Notes: generated from the sequence alone by a model not told the origin. Counted from the stretch's first letter, positions 8,255 to 17,496 are shown. The stretch is 64,000 nucleotides of DNA from JAAZAI01 sp050942875 (GCA_050942875.1 JBMNOD010000003.1:15204-79203); one strand, 5' to 3'. Made by a program: numbers and translations.

Positions 8255-9370
8255 TCATCTTTCCGTTAGTAGCAGTTCGTCGTAAATACCCTGCCAGTGC
8301 TTAGCCCATGCGGAGCAATCTTGCAAACGTGTCACATACTCATACCCAGGAAACATGCCGACCGGCTGTGAAAATGTTTTGAAATCCATCGAAACCAAAG
8401 ACTCGATGTCTTGTATGGGAATGCCCTGCGACTTGAAAAACCGGGACATGACCGACCCCGCAGGCATGAAAACCTTGCTGCCTGCGAGAAAAAGCAGGTT
8501 TAGCGTTCCAAGCGCAATCTGGCGAGACGAATTGAAAAAGGCGACGTCTGTTTCCCTGGCGAGATGATTAAGCTCCCCTTCAGACAGGTATCGATTTACA
8601 AACGACGCCTTTTCCCCGAAGGCCTGAGTCGCAGTTTCTTTGACGCTGGCAACATAATCGGGGTTCTCATTTTGCCCAAGCGGGATCACGACTCTTATGT
8701 TTTCACTATTGAATTTTCTCAACGCACGTATGCAGTCAAGGTGACCAACTTGCTCGGTGCATCGATGCCCAATCAAAACACATAGCGGGACAGAGCTGTT
8801 ATGCGCACGAGGACGCCACCTTTGCGGAACGGGTTCAGTTTCACGGGGAGCAACATATGGAGCGTAAAAGGTCTTGGCCTGCGCGGAAAAATTCTGGGCA
8901 TAGACATCGATGTCTGGAGGGAATATGGCAATGAATGTTTTGATGCGCATGCAAAATCTTCTGTAAATTCGAACACGCAACTTCTGAAACAGCGAGCGGC
9001 CGGCATAGGCTTCCCAACTGTAGAGATCCGCACCCCAGCCAATCCAAGCAATTTTTTGAAAGAGTTTCGGATAGAACACCATAATCAACAACTGCGTACG
9101 CCAATTGATGGTCATAGAATGCAGGACAACCAAATCATAGGATTCAAGCATCTTGATGTAGCGGATACAGCTCAACACGCTACGTCGATTTACAACAATT
9201 TTCCGAAGCGGAATCGAACATCCATCTGGAACATGACATGGTTTAGATTCATCCTCTGAATATAAAATGACAGAATGAAGGTCATGGTCGAAATATTGGT
9301 CGTAGAACCTGATAACGGCAGGAGTTATCGACGGATGGTTCGAAAGAAGGATGTGGACAATTTTTTTCAT
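8255..9370 (-). CDS. WecF-like (GT56-type) glycosyltransferase
   Basis: A 371-residue protein starting KKIVHILLSNHPS, with IGWGADLYSWE matching the G-G/A-DLY motif of TDP-Fuc4NAc:lipid II transferases (WecF, family GT56), and CVLIGHRCTEQVGHLDCI in the second half. In enterobacteria WecF adds the third sugar of enterobacterial common antigen at the inner face of the membrane. Here it sits directly before a DegT-type transaminase that could make such a 4-amino sugar. GGAG lies 11 bases before the ATG, and 15 bases separate it from the preceding gene. Assignment to GT56 is by motif reading and should be taken as family-level. Confidence 0.65.
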   Translation of the reverse strand: MKKIVHILLSNHPSITPAVIRFYDQYFDHDLHSVILYSEDESKPCHVPDGCSIPLRKIVVNRRSVLSCIRYIKMLESYDLVVLHSMTINWRTQLLIMVFYPKLFQKIAWIGWGADLYSWEAYAGRSLFQKLRVRIYRRFCMRIKTFIAIFPPDIDVYAQNFSAQAKTFYAPYVAPRETEPVPQRWRPRAHNSSVPLCVLIGHRCTEQVGHLDCIRALRKFNSENIRVVIPLGQNENPDYVASVKETATQAFGEKASFVNRYLSEGELNHLARETDVAFFNSSRQIALGTLNLLFLAGSKVFMPAGSVMSRFFKSQGIPIQDIESLVSMDFKTFSQPVGMFPGYEYVTRLQDCSAWAKHWQGIYDELLLTER

Positions 9371-9385
9371 GTCGGCAAGATCTCC

Positions 9386-10585
9386 TTAATCCAACGAAAC
9401 CTTACCTTCTGACATGCGGTCTGTTTGATTGGGCTTCCCAACGATCCGCGCATAAAACACGCGGTGTTTCTCCGCAACCACCGCCGGCGACATGTAATCC
9501 CGTATTGCCTGCCGGGCGGATTCAGCCTTTCCCGCTGTAACAGGTTTCGCCAGCACATCGCAAATCGCTGTCGCCAGCGCGGCCGGATCGTTTTGCGCCA
9601 CGACAGCCCCGTTCCCGAACCGACGCACATTCTCCGCCAATGCCGTCCCTTCCGCCACAATCCCATGGCAGCCGCGCATCAGCCCTTCAATCAACTGGTT
9701 GCCAAACATCTCCTCCAACGACGGCGCGAGCAGGGCAACGCACGCGTCGAGAACGGCGAAGAGCTCCGTCGAGGGGAGCCTGCCATGGAGCACAAGGCGC
9801 TCCCCCAGCGTTTGGCGCAAGGAGGCAAGCTGCTCGATGGCATAAGGCGTTCCCGTTCCCTCGGGTGGGTTGCCGACGATGTGCAACTCCACGTCAGGAT
9901 GTTGCTTAACCACCTCCTTCATGGCCTCGGCGATGAGAAGGACGCCCTTGCGCTCGTCGATGGTGCCAACGAAAGCGAGTTTTTTGCCTGTCTTCGGCTT
10001 CAGTTCGCCGTCGAGCTCCGGCTGATACGTATTGGGAATGAGCGTCAAGTCAAGATGGGGGTATTCCTTTGCAAGTGCATCGCGCACGTACTCGCTCTTG
10101 GCAATGGCATGCCTTGTCCGCTTCCAAGCGCAATGCTCGGACATTCGGATAAAACGCTCGTTGAGGTGCAACCCCGGGGGAAGCGTGGGAAGTATCTGGA
10201 AGAACAACCCCTGGGCGGTCACGCAGAACGGAAGCCCCGTCCGAATCGCGGCCAGCGCATACGCCGCTTCCGTGCCGTGAGCATGGACGATGTCAGGACG
10301 CAACTTCTTCACATAGGACGCCATGCGGAACTGGTCGATCGCATAAAAGGTGAAGTGGCGATACGGATGGAAGGTACGAAGGAAGTGAACCTTGACACCC
10401 TCGATTTCACAAATGAAATCCTCTGTGGCCTTGTGCGCCTGCGCGACGACCTCGACATCCATCCCCGCTCGTTTCTGGGCGATGGCGTGGTTCAACACCC
10501 AGCGTCCGGGATGGGTGGCCTTGACACGATAACGATCGACGAAATCGGCTGGAGGGGGCACATTGCCAAGATGAATGATTTTCAT
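9386..10585 (-). CDS. Glycosyltransferase family 4
   Basis: A 399-residue GT4 enzyme. From the ATG at 10585 it starts MKIIHLGNVPPPADFVDR. The acceptor domain has VHAHGTEAAYALAAIR; the donor domain has KLAFVGTIDERKGVLLIAEA, LHIVGNPPEG, LVLHGRLPSTEL and PSLEEMFGNQLIEGLMRG, the E-x7-E signature. The start is set by the ATGA overlap with the membrane-protein gene and by GGAG five bases upstream. The in-frame ATG 87 bases earlier lies inside that gene. It belongs to the polysaccharide operon. The donor sugar is not predictable. Confidence 0.87.
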   Translation of the reverse strand: MKIIHLGNVPPPADFVDRYRVKATHPGRWVLNHAIAQKRAGMDVEVVAQAHKATEDFICEIEGVKVHFLRTFHPYRHFTFYAIDQFRMASYVKKLRPDIVHAHGTEAAYALAAIRTGLPFCVTAQGLFFQILPTLPPGLHLNERFIRMSEHCAWKRTRHAIAKSEYVRDALAKEYPHLDLTLIPNTYQPELDGELKPKTGKKLAFVGTIDERKGVLLIAEAMKEVVKQHPDVELHIVGNPPEGTGTPYAIEQLASLRQTLGERLVLHGRLPSTELFAVLDACVALLAPSLEEMFGNQLIEGLMRGCHGIVAEGTALAENVRRFGNGAVVAQNDPAALATAICDVLAKPVTAGKAESARQAIRDYMSPAVVAEKHRVFYARIVGKPNQTDRMSEGKVSLD

Positions 10586-12024
10586 GCGGACTCCAAGACA
10601 ACAGGGCTTTGCTTCTTCTCCGCTCCATTTTGAATGGCATAGAGCATCCCCACGGCAATCCATGTACCACATGCTGTATGTGCACTATGTCCGGACGTGT
10701 AAGAAAAAACCAGACTCAAAAACAATGCAAAGGCATAGTAGATGTAAACGGTATTTGCATAGGTGCCAAACACGACCGTTCGAAACCCGCGATAGGTCCA
10801 AACGGCGGCATACAACACGAAACACGCCCAGAAGAACATGGCTGGCAGACCAAAATCACACGCATAGGCGTACCAGACACTGTGCCAGTTTCCCGTATAG
10901 GCATGTCCGGAATAAAGATCGCCAACTCCGCTGAAAACAATCCACGATGTTTCACCACGATCCATGGAAAACCCTTTGCGCCCCACCCAAGGGCTGCTGC
11001 GAATGACCTCGTTGCCATAGCGCCGGACTTCTTCCCGGAAGTAATCATGAAGACCACCTGCCGTCTTCTCGGCAAAGCTCGGCACAATGACGGCCAGCGC
11101 ACGCTGAGCCGACAGGGGAAGTTCGTAGAACGTTCCATGGCCTGCAATGGCAAACATCAGGAGAACGGCACCGACGACAGACCAAGCGACTGTGAGCATT
11201 TTGTCGCGGCCCGTAAAAAAACAACGGAGATACGGCACAACCACTAGCGTTCCGAAGGCGCGGCGTTTGCCCGTGTAGATCGACACACCCGCCAACCCGA
11301 CCGCAGCCAAAAGCTTCCAAAGCGAGGTGGAGATTTGCGAAAGCCGGTAGCGGGAAAAGAGCAGCGTATAAAAAGAAAGAGCCCCGAGCAATTCGTAACG
11401 CGACATTAACTCATTGTCCCTGTCCGAACCCGATGCCCAGTCCGCAATACGCTCCAAAAAGACAGTCTGACCAAATGAATACAACGCCGACCCCAACAAA
11501 ACATAAAACAGAATCCGGCAATCTCGCTCGGATAGCCGAAGCGATGACAACACGAGAAATGCGCCAAACCCTAGCAAAATTTGAAAATAGAACCGCGCAC
11601 CGATCCTCGACGAGCCCAGCATGGCCATGCCTGTCGGATTGATCATCCAGATCATGCAAATCCAACAAAAAATCGGCAGGGCGGCAAGAATGGCGCCCGT
11701 CAGCTTCATCGGATGCTCCTTATGCATCGCCTGGCGGACAAAGTACACACTGATCAACACGATGCATCCCAGCTCCATGCCATTAAAAGGAAGTCCAGGC
11801 ATGCGAAGCTCTGATGTGAAAAACAACGGTCCAAGCACCCAGTAGTATTTGTCCAAAGCCAGTATAACGCCAACGCTGACGGATAGCGCGGCCAGCAGTC
11901 TCAAATTGCCAACACCGCCTGCCATCATGGCACGGACGCCCATCAAAACGACGAGAAAGAACAGACCGCCAAAAACGATCTGATGAATTTTGACTTGATA
12001 GGCGCCTAATCCGCTACTGGGCAT
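10582..12024 (-). CDS. O-antigen polymerase/ligase-like membrane protein
   Basis: A 480-residue polytopic protein with about 10-12 hydrophobic segments and a large periplasmic loop before the last helices (around RSSPWVGRKGF to YSGHAYTGNWHSVWYAYACDFG). This layout and the loop histidine fit the Wzy polymerase and WaaL ligase superfamily. It overlaps the GT2-GT4 gene by 11 bases, and GGAG six bases before the ATG supports this start. Together with the Wzx-type flippase it suggests a Wzx/Wzy-dependent pathway. Polymerase and ligase cannot be told apart from sequence alone. Confidence 0.75.
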   Translation of the reverse strand: MPSSGLGAYQVKIHQIVFGGLFFLVVLMGVRAMMAGGVGNLRLLAALSVSVGVILALDKYYWVLGPLFFTSELRMPGLPFNGMELGCIVLISVYFVRQAMHKEHPMKLTGAILAALPIFCWICMIWMINPTGMAMLGSSRIGARFYFQILLGFGAFLVLSSLRLSERDCRILFYVLLGSALYSFGQTVFLERIADWASGSDRDNELMSRYELLGALSFYTLLFSRYRLSQISTSLWKLLAAVGLAGVSIYTGKRRAFGTLVVVPYLRCFFTGRDKMLTVAWSVVGAVLLMFAIAGHGTFYELPLSAQRALAVIVPSFAEKTAGGLHDYFREEVRRYGNEVIRSSPWVGRKGFSMDRGETSWIVFSGVGDLYSGHAYTGNWHSVWYAYACDFGLPAMFFWACFVLYAAVWTYRGFRTVVFGTYANTVYIYYAFALFLSLVFSYTSGHSAHTACGTWIAVGMLYAIQNGAEKKQSPVVLESA

Positions 12025-14173
12025 GATGCTCTCCCTTAATCACAATCTGCCGATGCAGGTTCGCGTAGTAGGCCGCCTTGGACGACCAGAGGTAGTTCTC
12101 CCGCACATGGCGCTTGGCCGCCTCGCCCTTTGCCTTGCGAAGCGTCTCGTCGACCAGGCGGCGCATCGCATCCGCCAACCCCTGGACGACGGAGTCCTCG
12201 TCGCCGACCGGAATCTTGATCCCGGCCTCATCCGTGACAAGGAGCCCCGGTCCGGCCCAGTCAAGACAGACCACCGGCCTCCCCGCCGCCATCGACTCCA
12301 AGCAAACCCAGCCACCAGAATCGTGAAAACTCGGATGGATCAGAACATGCGTTTGAGCGAGACTGGCAAGGGCTTGATCACGCGGGACGAAACCCGTGAT
12401 TTCCAAACGATCCGCAATCCCCAGCGTTTTCGCAAGTGCCTTCAGCCGTTCTTCTTCAGGCCCCCCTCCAATCAAGAGAAAACAAGAATCCGAAATAGCC
12501 GCACGTGCAAACGCACGAATGGCCAGATCATAACGTTTCCAATTGATCAGGCGCCCAAACCCAAAAAAACAGAGTGTACCGCTTCTCGTTGTCGTTTTGG
12601 CGAGTTCGTCGAACTCGACGGCAGGCAACCCAACTGCCGAATAAATCTGAGTTTGTCCCGGCGAGGATCCTAGGGCAATGCAACGCTCGTAAGTTTGTGG
12701 CGTCACCGCCAAGACGCAAGATGCACTCCGAATAGTTCTTAGTGCGCGAGGCGAATGCTCGCCCAACCAACGCCAACAAGAACGAAAGACCTCAAAAAAA
12801 CGCCCTTTCAACGACTGTGTCTTCGCAAGCTCGGGCGGTGAAGTCTCCGCCCCGCCAACCGGCCCCAAAATGTAGGGGATGTTGAAACCAGCTAGTATAT
12901 TGGTTCCGCAGTAATAGACAAATGGAATGTGCTGTGCTGTGTCGAAATGAAATTGCATGTGCAACTGTTTCGCCTTCGATGCGGCCATGCGCTGCCAGAG
13001 CATGTAATGCAATCGAATGAACAACCCGGTCGCATGTCGCCACATCCATCGTCCCAATGGAATCTCAAAGAAGTGGAAATGCAACCCTTCCGGCAAGTCG
13101 CCTGCCTGGATCTTCGCTTCAATTTCCTCTTGGAACTCCGATGTCGTCAGGACATGGATTTCATGGGAGTCCGCAAGCGCAAGCGCCACATTCCATCCTA
13201 TCCCCGGCTCGGAACCTCGATCCGGGCCGCAGGAATAGCAAGACAGCAGAATCCGCAGACGTTTGCCGTCTGTTGTTTTTTTGCTGGGTTGCACTGATGA
13301 AGTCGAGTCCATAGTCTGAGTTGCGTAAATAAAAGCCCATTGAGGGAGAAAAACAAGTCGGAACAGAATCAAGACACGGCGACACTGGCGTGCGATAACT
13401 TTCATAACCGACAACAACATTCTGCGAAGGCGAAGGGACTGAAAAACCATCGGGGCGTAGAGCAGCTTGATTTTCTCCTCTTCCTGAATGCGCCTATTAT
13501 TATACACGGAACTGACGTTGCTGTCATGCCAGGTAAACGCCGCCAGATTCGCCGGAAGAAACTTGAACCGATAGCCCAGTTTCATGAGCCGCGCCCAGTA
13601 CTCCAGATCCATGACCACTTTGTAACTGTCGTCAAGGTAGACGCCGTCGTCCTGAATCCGCCGACGCCAAAAGGAACAGCAAGAGGTGATGTAACATCCA
13701 TACCAAAGCAGCACAAAACCCGAGAAGGGATGGTCGCGCTTGATTCGTATCGGCTTGTTCTCCGCATCGACAAAAAGCGGCTCGCCATAGATGAAATCCG
13801 CTTTCGGGTTTTGCTCGAACGCCTTGGCGACCTTGGACAAGGCGCCCGGCAAGTAGTATTCGTCGGCGTTCAACCAGCAGACGACATCCCCCGTCGCCAA
13901 GCGAAGCCCCTTGTTGATGGCGTCCGTCTGCCCCTTGTCAGGCTCCGACACCCATCGAAACGCATAGCGGGCCAAAACCTCGGGAACCTGTTTTTGGAGT
14001 GAACCCTCCCAATCCTTGAGGATTTCCAGCGTCCCATCCGTCGAACCGCCGTCAATGACGATATGCTCGACCTCAATCCCCGGTTCGGAAACAACCTGGT
14101 CGAAGACATTCTGGATGGCTGTCTTCAAGAAATGCCCATAGTTGTAATTGGCCGTGACAATGGAGATTTTCAT
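12014..14173 (-). CDS. Bifunctional GT2-GT4 glycosyltransferase fusion
   Basis: A single 719-residue frame. Residues 1 to about 280 are a GT-A family-2 transferase (MKISIVTANYNYGHFLKTAI, VIDGGSTDGTLEIL, WLNADEYY as the DxD-like site, VVMDLEYWARLMKLG). From about residue 290 (MDSTSS at 13312) a GT-B family-4 transferase follows (GSEPGIGWNVALAL, CFFGFGRLINWKRYDLAI, LLIGGGPEEERL, HPSFHDSGGWVCLESMAAGRP). No stop separates them, so two sequential sugar additions may be covalently linked. The start at 14173 is set by GAGGAG ten bases upstream and the family start. The open frame continuing upstream to 14572 is antisense of nothing and unlike the family. A second initiation at 13312 is possible. Confidence 0.85.
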   Translation of the reverse strand: MKISIVTANYNYGHFLKTAIQNVFDQVVSEPGIEVEHIVIDGGSTDGTLEILKDWEGSLQKQVPEVLARYAFRWVSEPDKGQTDAINKGLRLATGDVVCWLNADEYYLPGALSKVAKAFEQNPKADFIYGEPLFVDAENKPIRIKRDHPFSGFVLLWYGCYITSCCSFWRRRIQDDGVYLDDSYKVVMDLEYWARLMKLGYRFKFLPANLAAFTWHDSNVSSVYNNRRIQEEEKIKLLYAPMVFQSLRLRRMLLSVMKVIARQCRRVLILFRLVFLPQWAFIYATQTMDSTSSVQPSKKTTDGKRLRILLSCYSCGPDRGSEPGIGWNVALALADSHEIHVLTTSEFQEEIEAKIQAGDLPEGLHFHFFEIPLGRWMWRHATGLFIRLHYMLWQRMAASKAKQLHMQFHFDTAQHIPFVYYCGTNILAGFNIPYILGPVGGAETSPPELAKTQSLKGRFFEVFRSCWRWLGEHSPRALRTIRSASCVLAVTPQTYERCIALGSSPGQTQIYSAVGLPAVEFDELAKTTTRSGTLCFFGFGRLINWKRYDLAIRAFARAAISDSCFLLIGGGPEEERLKALAKTLGIADRLEITGFVPRDQALASLAQTHVLIHPSFHDSGGWVCLESMAAGRPVVCLDWAGPGLLVTDEAGIKIPVGDEDSVVQGLADAMRRLVDETLRKAKGEAAKRHVRENYLWSSKAAYYANLHRQIVIKGEHHAQ

Positions 14174-14174
14174 T

Positions 14175-14816
14175 TCACACCGTCTCCTCAATTGAGTTAA
14201 GCCAACCGACAAAATCAAATTGGTGGTAGAACCGCCGACCGTTCCATCCGGAAAAATCCGTAATATTAAAACCTTTGCTGAAGTCGCCTTCGGCAAGAAG
14301 CCCGCAATCGCCGAGAATTTCAAACTTCCGCCGCGATTGCACAAACATCTTCTTCGGATAAGGCAACTGCTTGAACCGCCTGATCGCCTCGTCCGAAAGA
14401 TCGGAATTATCCGCCATGACCACGACAATCCGGTTGAAATCCACTCGTATTCGCCGCCGATTCCAAGCATCCTTCGCGTCGACGAACGAACGGTAATGCG
14501 TGAAATTGAGCGTGATGCGTCCCGCAAGCTGTCCCACCGGGAAAAGGGAAGCCTCCTGGGGAATCTCAACAACCTCCTCTTTCAACATTTCGGGAAGGTT
14601 TTCCATGAAACCAATGAAATCGTCGCAGGTCATCCACAAATTGACGGTCGGCGTGTCGAACTTGATGCCGACATCATGGCAAATCAGCCCACCCAGGCAA
14701 TTGTTGGACAGGATTGAAACCGGATCTCCTGCATACCGCCTTATCATCCTCTGCCGCCGAAAAGCGTAGCAGAGCAAGTTGAAGCGGTTGCGAAGGATCG
14801 TTGCAAGCCGTCTCAT
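14175..14816 (-). CDS. DUF1919 polysaccharide-locus protein
   Basis: A 213-residue protein with the DUF1919 pattern: VSILSNNCLGGLICHDVG, TPTVNLWMTCDDFIGFMENL, and RIRVDFNRIVVVMADNSDLS towards the end. The family is found in capsule and exopolysaccharide loci, is sometimes annotated as an exopolysaccharide biosynthesis or transferase protein, and has no proven activity. The ATG at 14816 is preceded by GGAGG with a six-base spacer, which favours it over the ATG at 14840. It is the first gene of the ten-gene minus-strand operon, and one base separates it from the next start. Confidence 0.8.
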   Translation of the reverse strand: MRRLATILRNRFNLLCYAFRRQRMIRRYAGDPVSILSNNCLGGLICHDVGIKFDTPTVNLWMTCDDFIGFMENLPEMLKEEVVEIPQEASLFPVGQLAGRITLNFTHYRSFVDAKDAWNRRRIRVDFNRIVVVMADNSDLSDEAIRRFKQLPYPKKMFVQSRRKFEILGDCGLLAEGDFSKGFNITDFSGWNGRRFYHQFDFVGWLNSIEETV

Positions 14817-15724
14817 CCGCGCCCTCCAAAGATCGTGCAAGGGTCTGTTGCGACCCCGCGATTTTTCAGATGGCTCATGGAACGAAACAACGAACCCCGC
14901 CCAAGCCAGGATTCACAAGCTCCATTCTGTTTGCCCCGTCGATTCATGATAGCCAGAGATTCTACCAAAATACCCGCCAATCGGGAAGCACGGAATATCG
15001 GGTTTTTGGGGCGCGCCCCAAAAACAGTGAGAAGAGCGGAGAGCGGAGTGAGGAGTTTCCGCTGGGGCGCTGCCCCAGACCCCGGTTTTTTGCCGACCCT
15101 TTTCGTGTGTTCGGTGTGTTCAGTGGTTAAAACCTCAACCTACGCCCATCCGCCTGCGTTGTTCAATTCTCCCACGAATCTCCGCGAAGCAGGGAGAATG
15201 TTGCCGGCCTTCGGCCGACGCTGATCGCTCAACATTCCCCCTGCCATGCAGACCACGCATCCAGCAGGGAAGGCGGAAGGCAGTTTTTCAGTGATTAACG
15301 ACGGTCGAAGACCGGGAAAAAATGCCTTCCATTCGCGGGGATTAGTGGGAGACAAAACCCACTCGGCGCAGCCGCAACAGCCTTTCCGTGTATTTCGTGT
15401 TTTCTGTGGTTAAAACCCCAACTCGGCAAAGCCGCAACAGCCACCTCCCCAAATATCCCAAACTGAAACCTCTGTGTTTGTACAACCCGCGTAAAGAATG
15501 CTATGCTTCTTTCTCATGCATCTCTGTGCCTCTGGATTTTTTCAAGACAGGATTACAGGATTTACAGGATTGGTTTTTTCGTGCCTTTCGTGTATTTCGT
15601 AGTTCAAAAAAACCACCCACGCCGCGCCTCCTGCGTTTTTGTGTTCTCGTGGCTCTTCCCCACTCGGCACAGCCGCCTCAGCCCAATTTCAAGTCTCGAA
15701 TTTCCAGCTTCCACCCCGTCCACA
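14817..15724. other. Intergenic region rich in short repeats
   Basis: About 900 bases without a convincing gene, between the polysaccharide operon promoter side and mpg. It holds a perfect 24-bp palindrome (15002-15025), a CTGGGGCGCTGCCCCAG hairpin near 15063, an ATTCTCCC/GGGAGAAT inverted repeat (15166-15199), three CACTCGGC..AGCCGC elements (about 15360, 15420, 15660), and three copies of a TTTCGTGT-type phrase ending near GTGGTTAAAAC or TAGTTCAAAA (15105-15130, 15385-15415, 15585-15610). Several of these motifs recur inside the first glycosyltransferase gene. I could not pick out a clear promoter. Confidence 0.7.
15002..15025. repeat. Perfect palindrome of the GTTTTTGGGG family
   Basis: GTTTTTGGGG, CGCG, CCCCAAAAAC: a fully self-complementary 24-mer. 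Near-identical hairpins stand at 29429-29452 and 56261-56282, with shorter relatives at 30822-30842 and 41949-41970, all between genes. Confidence 0.85.
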
Positions 15725-16300
15725 ATGTCCATCACGTCCACAAAACTCAGAAAAGCCCCCAAGCGACTTGAAGCCGCCTTCTTCAAGCTTTCGGCGGATG
15801 TGGCGGCGCCAAGACTGCTGGGCAAGCTGCTTTGCCGACGCCTCGGGAGCAAGGTCGTCCGTCTGCGGATCACCGAGACGGAAGCCTACTGCGGCGAGGC
15901 GGACACCGCCTGCCATGCGCATCGAGGACGCACCGCGCGGACGACGGTCATGTACGAACCGGGCGGCGTGGCCTACATCTATCTGTGCTACGGTATGCAC
16001 GAGATGCTCAACATCGTCACCGGCCCCGCCGATTCGCCCGAGGCCGTGCTCATCCGCGGCGTGGAAGGCCATGACGGCCCCGGCAAGCTCACCCGGGCGC
16101 TCGGCATCACCCGCGCGCTCAACCGCGAAGACCTGCTCGAATCCAACCGTCTCTGGCTTGAAGACGACGGTTTTTCCCCGCCGTTCACCGCCTCCCCCCG
16201 GATCGGCATCCACTACGCTTCCGCAGAAGACCGTGCGCGCCTGTGGCGCTTTTTGGCAATCGGCCAGTCGCCAAAGCGCCTGGTTGATTACCGAGGCTGA
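15725..16300 (+). CDS. mpg: Alkyladenine (3-methyladenine) DNA glycosylase
   Basis: A 191-residue DNA base-excision enzyme of the AAG/MPG family, which removes alkylated purines by base flipping. The active-site block is visible: VRLRITETEAYCGEADTACH with the catalytic glutamate in TEAY, then RTTVMYEPGGVAYIYLCYGM and HEMLNIVTG. DGPGKLTRALGI and ASPRIGIHYASAED complete the fold. The start is the ATG at 15725, since the open frame upstream consists of intergenic repeats. The last 13 bases overlap the convergent regulator gene. It stands alone among repeats, so it is probably monocistronic. Confidence 0.92.
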   Translation: MSITSTKLRKAPKRLEAAFFKLSADVAAPRLLGKLLCRRLGSKVVRLRITETEAYCGEADTACHAHRGRTARTTVMYEPGGVAYIYLCYGMHEMLNIVTGPADSPEAVLIRGVEGHDGPGKLTRALGITRALNREDLLESNRLWLEDDGFSPPFTASPRIGIHYASAEDRARLWRFLAIGQSPKRLVDYRG

Positions 16301-17394
16301 TCGATTGTCGACAGCTCTTCTTCAAAAACGGCATCGACACTTGTCTTTTTCGCCAAAGACCGTCCTCGCACGTGCTTGAGCATGTCGAGCGCCAATTCCA
16401 GGATTCCACGCGTGTCCCAGCCCAGGCGAATCACGGGAACGACGCTTCGGGTCGGCCAGGGGAAGTTGCAATGCGACACGACGACCACGTCCCGGGGAAC
16501 GCGCATCTTCGCGTCGCGAATGCCCAGCGCGATCGGCTCCAGGAGATTGTCGTCGGCGACGATCACGGCATCGGGCCGGTCCACCTGCCCGTCGCGGAAA
16601 AGCAGCCGAGCGAGATTGCGCCCCGTTCCGGGCGAAATCTGGCTCACGCCTTGATACCAGTAAGGGCGCAGTTCAAGGCCATGCCGCCGGGCAATCGCAC
16701 GCCAGGCTTCATGCCCATCGTCGGGATATGTCACAACGGCCACCCGGCGGCAATTTTGCCGGGCGAGCCTTTCCACCGCCCGCTCGGCAAAAGAAACATG
16801 GTTGAATCCGATGGTGGAGAGCTGGACGCCGGCATGCTGCCAATCCGAAGCGAAGGCGACCCGCGGAATGTCGGGGCGCTCCAGCAACAACGGGGATTTG
16901 AGGAAGCCGAACGGGCTCGTCACGAACAACAAGCCCGCCAGGCTCCCTTGACGAACCCGCTCGCACAGCGCGCAGTAGACGGGATTGTCTTCGCGCCTTT
17001 CCACCCCGTACCAGCTCGAAAGCACAACGTCGCCGAACGTCGCGTGCTTGATGGTGTTGTCGATGGCCACCCAGAAATGATTCGACTCGACAGGCGGCGC
17101 CGGAAACACAACGGCAACCTCCGTCAGATGCGGCGGACGCTCCGCCACAAACGTCCCGCGTCGTCCGTTGCTGCAGATGAAACGCTCGGAGGCGAGCATG
17201 TTCATCGCCATCTGGAGCGTGATGGTGCTGCAATCGAACGACACGCAGAGCTCCCGTCGCGTCGGCAGTCGATCGCCTGGCTGCCAATGCCCCGACACGA
17301 TCGCCTCCCGAATCCGGGCGGCAACGGCGGGACTCAGCACGGCCGGGCGTCCCGACTTCTTCGATGCAGTTGATTGTCTGCTTTTCATCGCCAT
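16288..17394 (-). CDS. GntR-type HTH / LacI-type sensor transcription regulator
   Basis: A 368-residue regulator. Residues about 18-85 are a GntR winged helix (ARIREAIVSGHWQPGDRLPTRREL, then DCSTITLQMAMNMLASERFI). From about residue 90 it has a periplasmic-binding-protein-like sensor as in LacI/GalR (LAGLLFVTSP, RVAVVTYPDDGHEAW, PDAVIVADDNLLEPIALGIRD, VPVIRLGWDTRGILELAL). GntR/LacI hybrids are frequent in Lentisphaerota and Kiritimatiellota, where they often sit beside carbohydrate genes. It is divergent from the ABC transporter operon with 137 bases between start codons, which makes it the likely regulator of that operon. The effector is unknown. Confidence 0.88.
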   Translation of the reverse strand: MAMKSRQSTASKKSGRPAVLSPAVAARIREAIVSGHWQPGDRLPTRRELCVSFDCSTITLQMAMNMLASERFICSNGRRGTFVAERPPHLTEVAVVFPAPPVESNHFWVAIDNTIKHATFGDVVLSSWYGVERREDNPVYCALCERVRQGSLAGLLFVTSPFGFLKSPLLLERPDIPRVAFASDWQHAGVQLSTIGFNHVSFAERAVERLARQNCRRVAVVTYPDDGHEAWRAIARRHGLELRPYWYQGVSQISPGTGRNLARLLFRDGQVDRPDAVIVADDNLLEPIALGIRDAKMRVPRDVVVVSHCNFPWPTRSVVPVIRLGWDTRGILELALDMLKHVRGRSLAKKTSVDAVFEEELSTIDQPR

Positions 17395-17403
17395 CTCTTA
17401 TCC

Positions 17404-17418
17404 ATTCGCGTCGCGAAT
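17404..17418. promoter_or_regulatory. Candidate operator palindrome
   Basis: ATTCGCGTCGCGAAT is a perfect 15-bp inverted repeat around a single central T, placed 10 bases before the regulator start and about 80 bases before the transporter promoter. Position and symmetry fit an autoregulatory operator for the adjacent GntR/LacI protein. No second copy was seen near the transporter start. Confidence 0.45.
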
Positions 17419-17496
17419 AATCCGATCTCCATTGGTGCGATGATTCATACCATTGACCACATCGTTTGTCCAGCAAAAAGGGCGTGCTGCAAATCC

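Noticed and set aside
14174..14572. N-terminal extension of the GT2-GT4 fusion
   Set aside because: It overlaps the DUF1919 gene, lacks family similarity, and a good ribosome site marks the start at 14173.
15503..15724. 74-residue N-terminal extension of the DNA glycosylase
   Set aside because: It consists of dispersed intergenic repeat sequence; the family begins shortly after the ATG at 15725.
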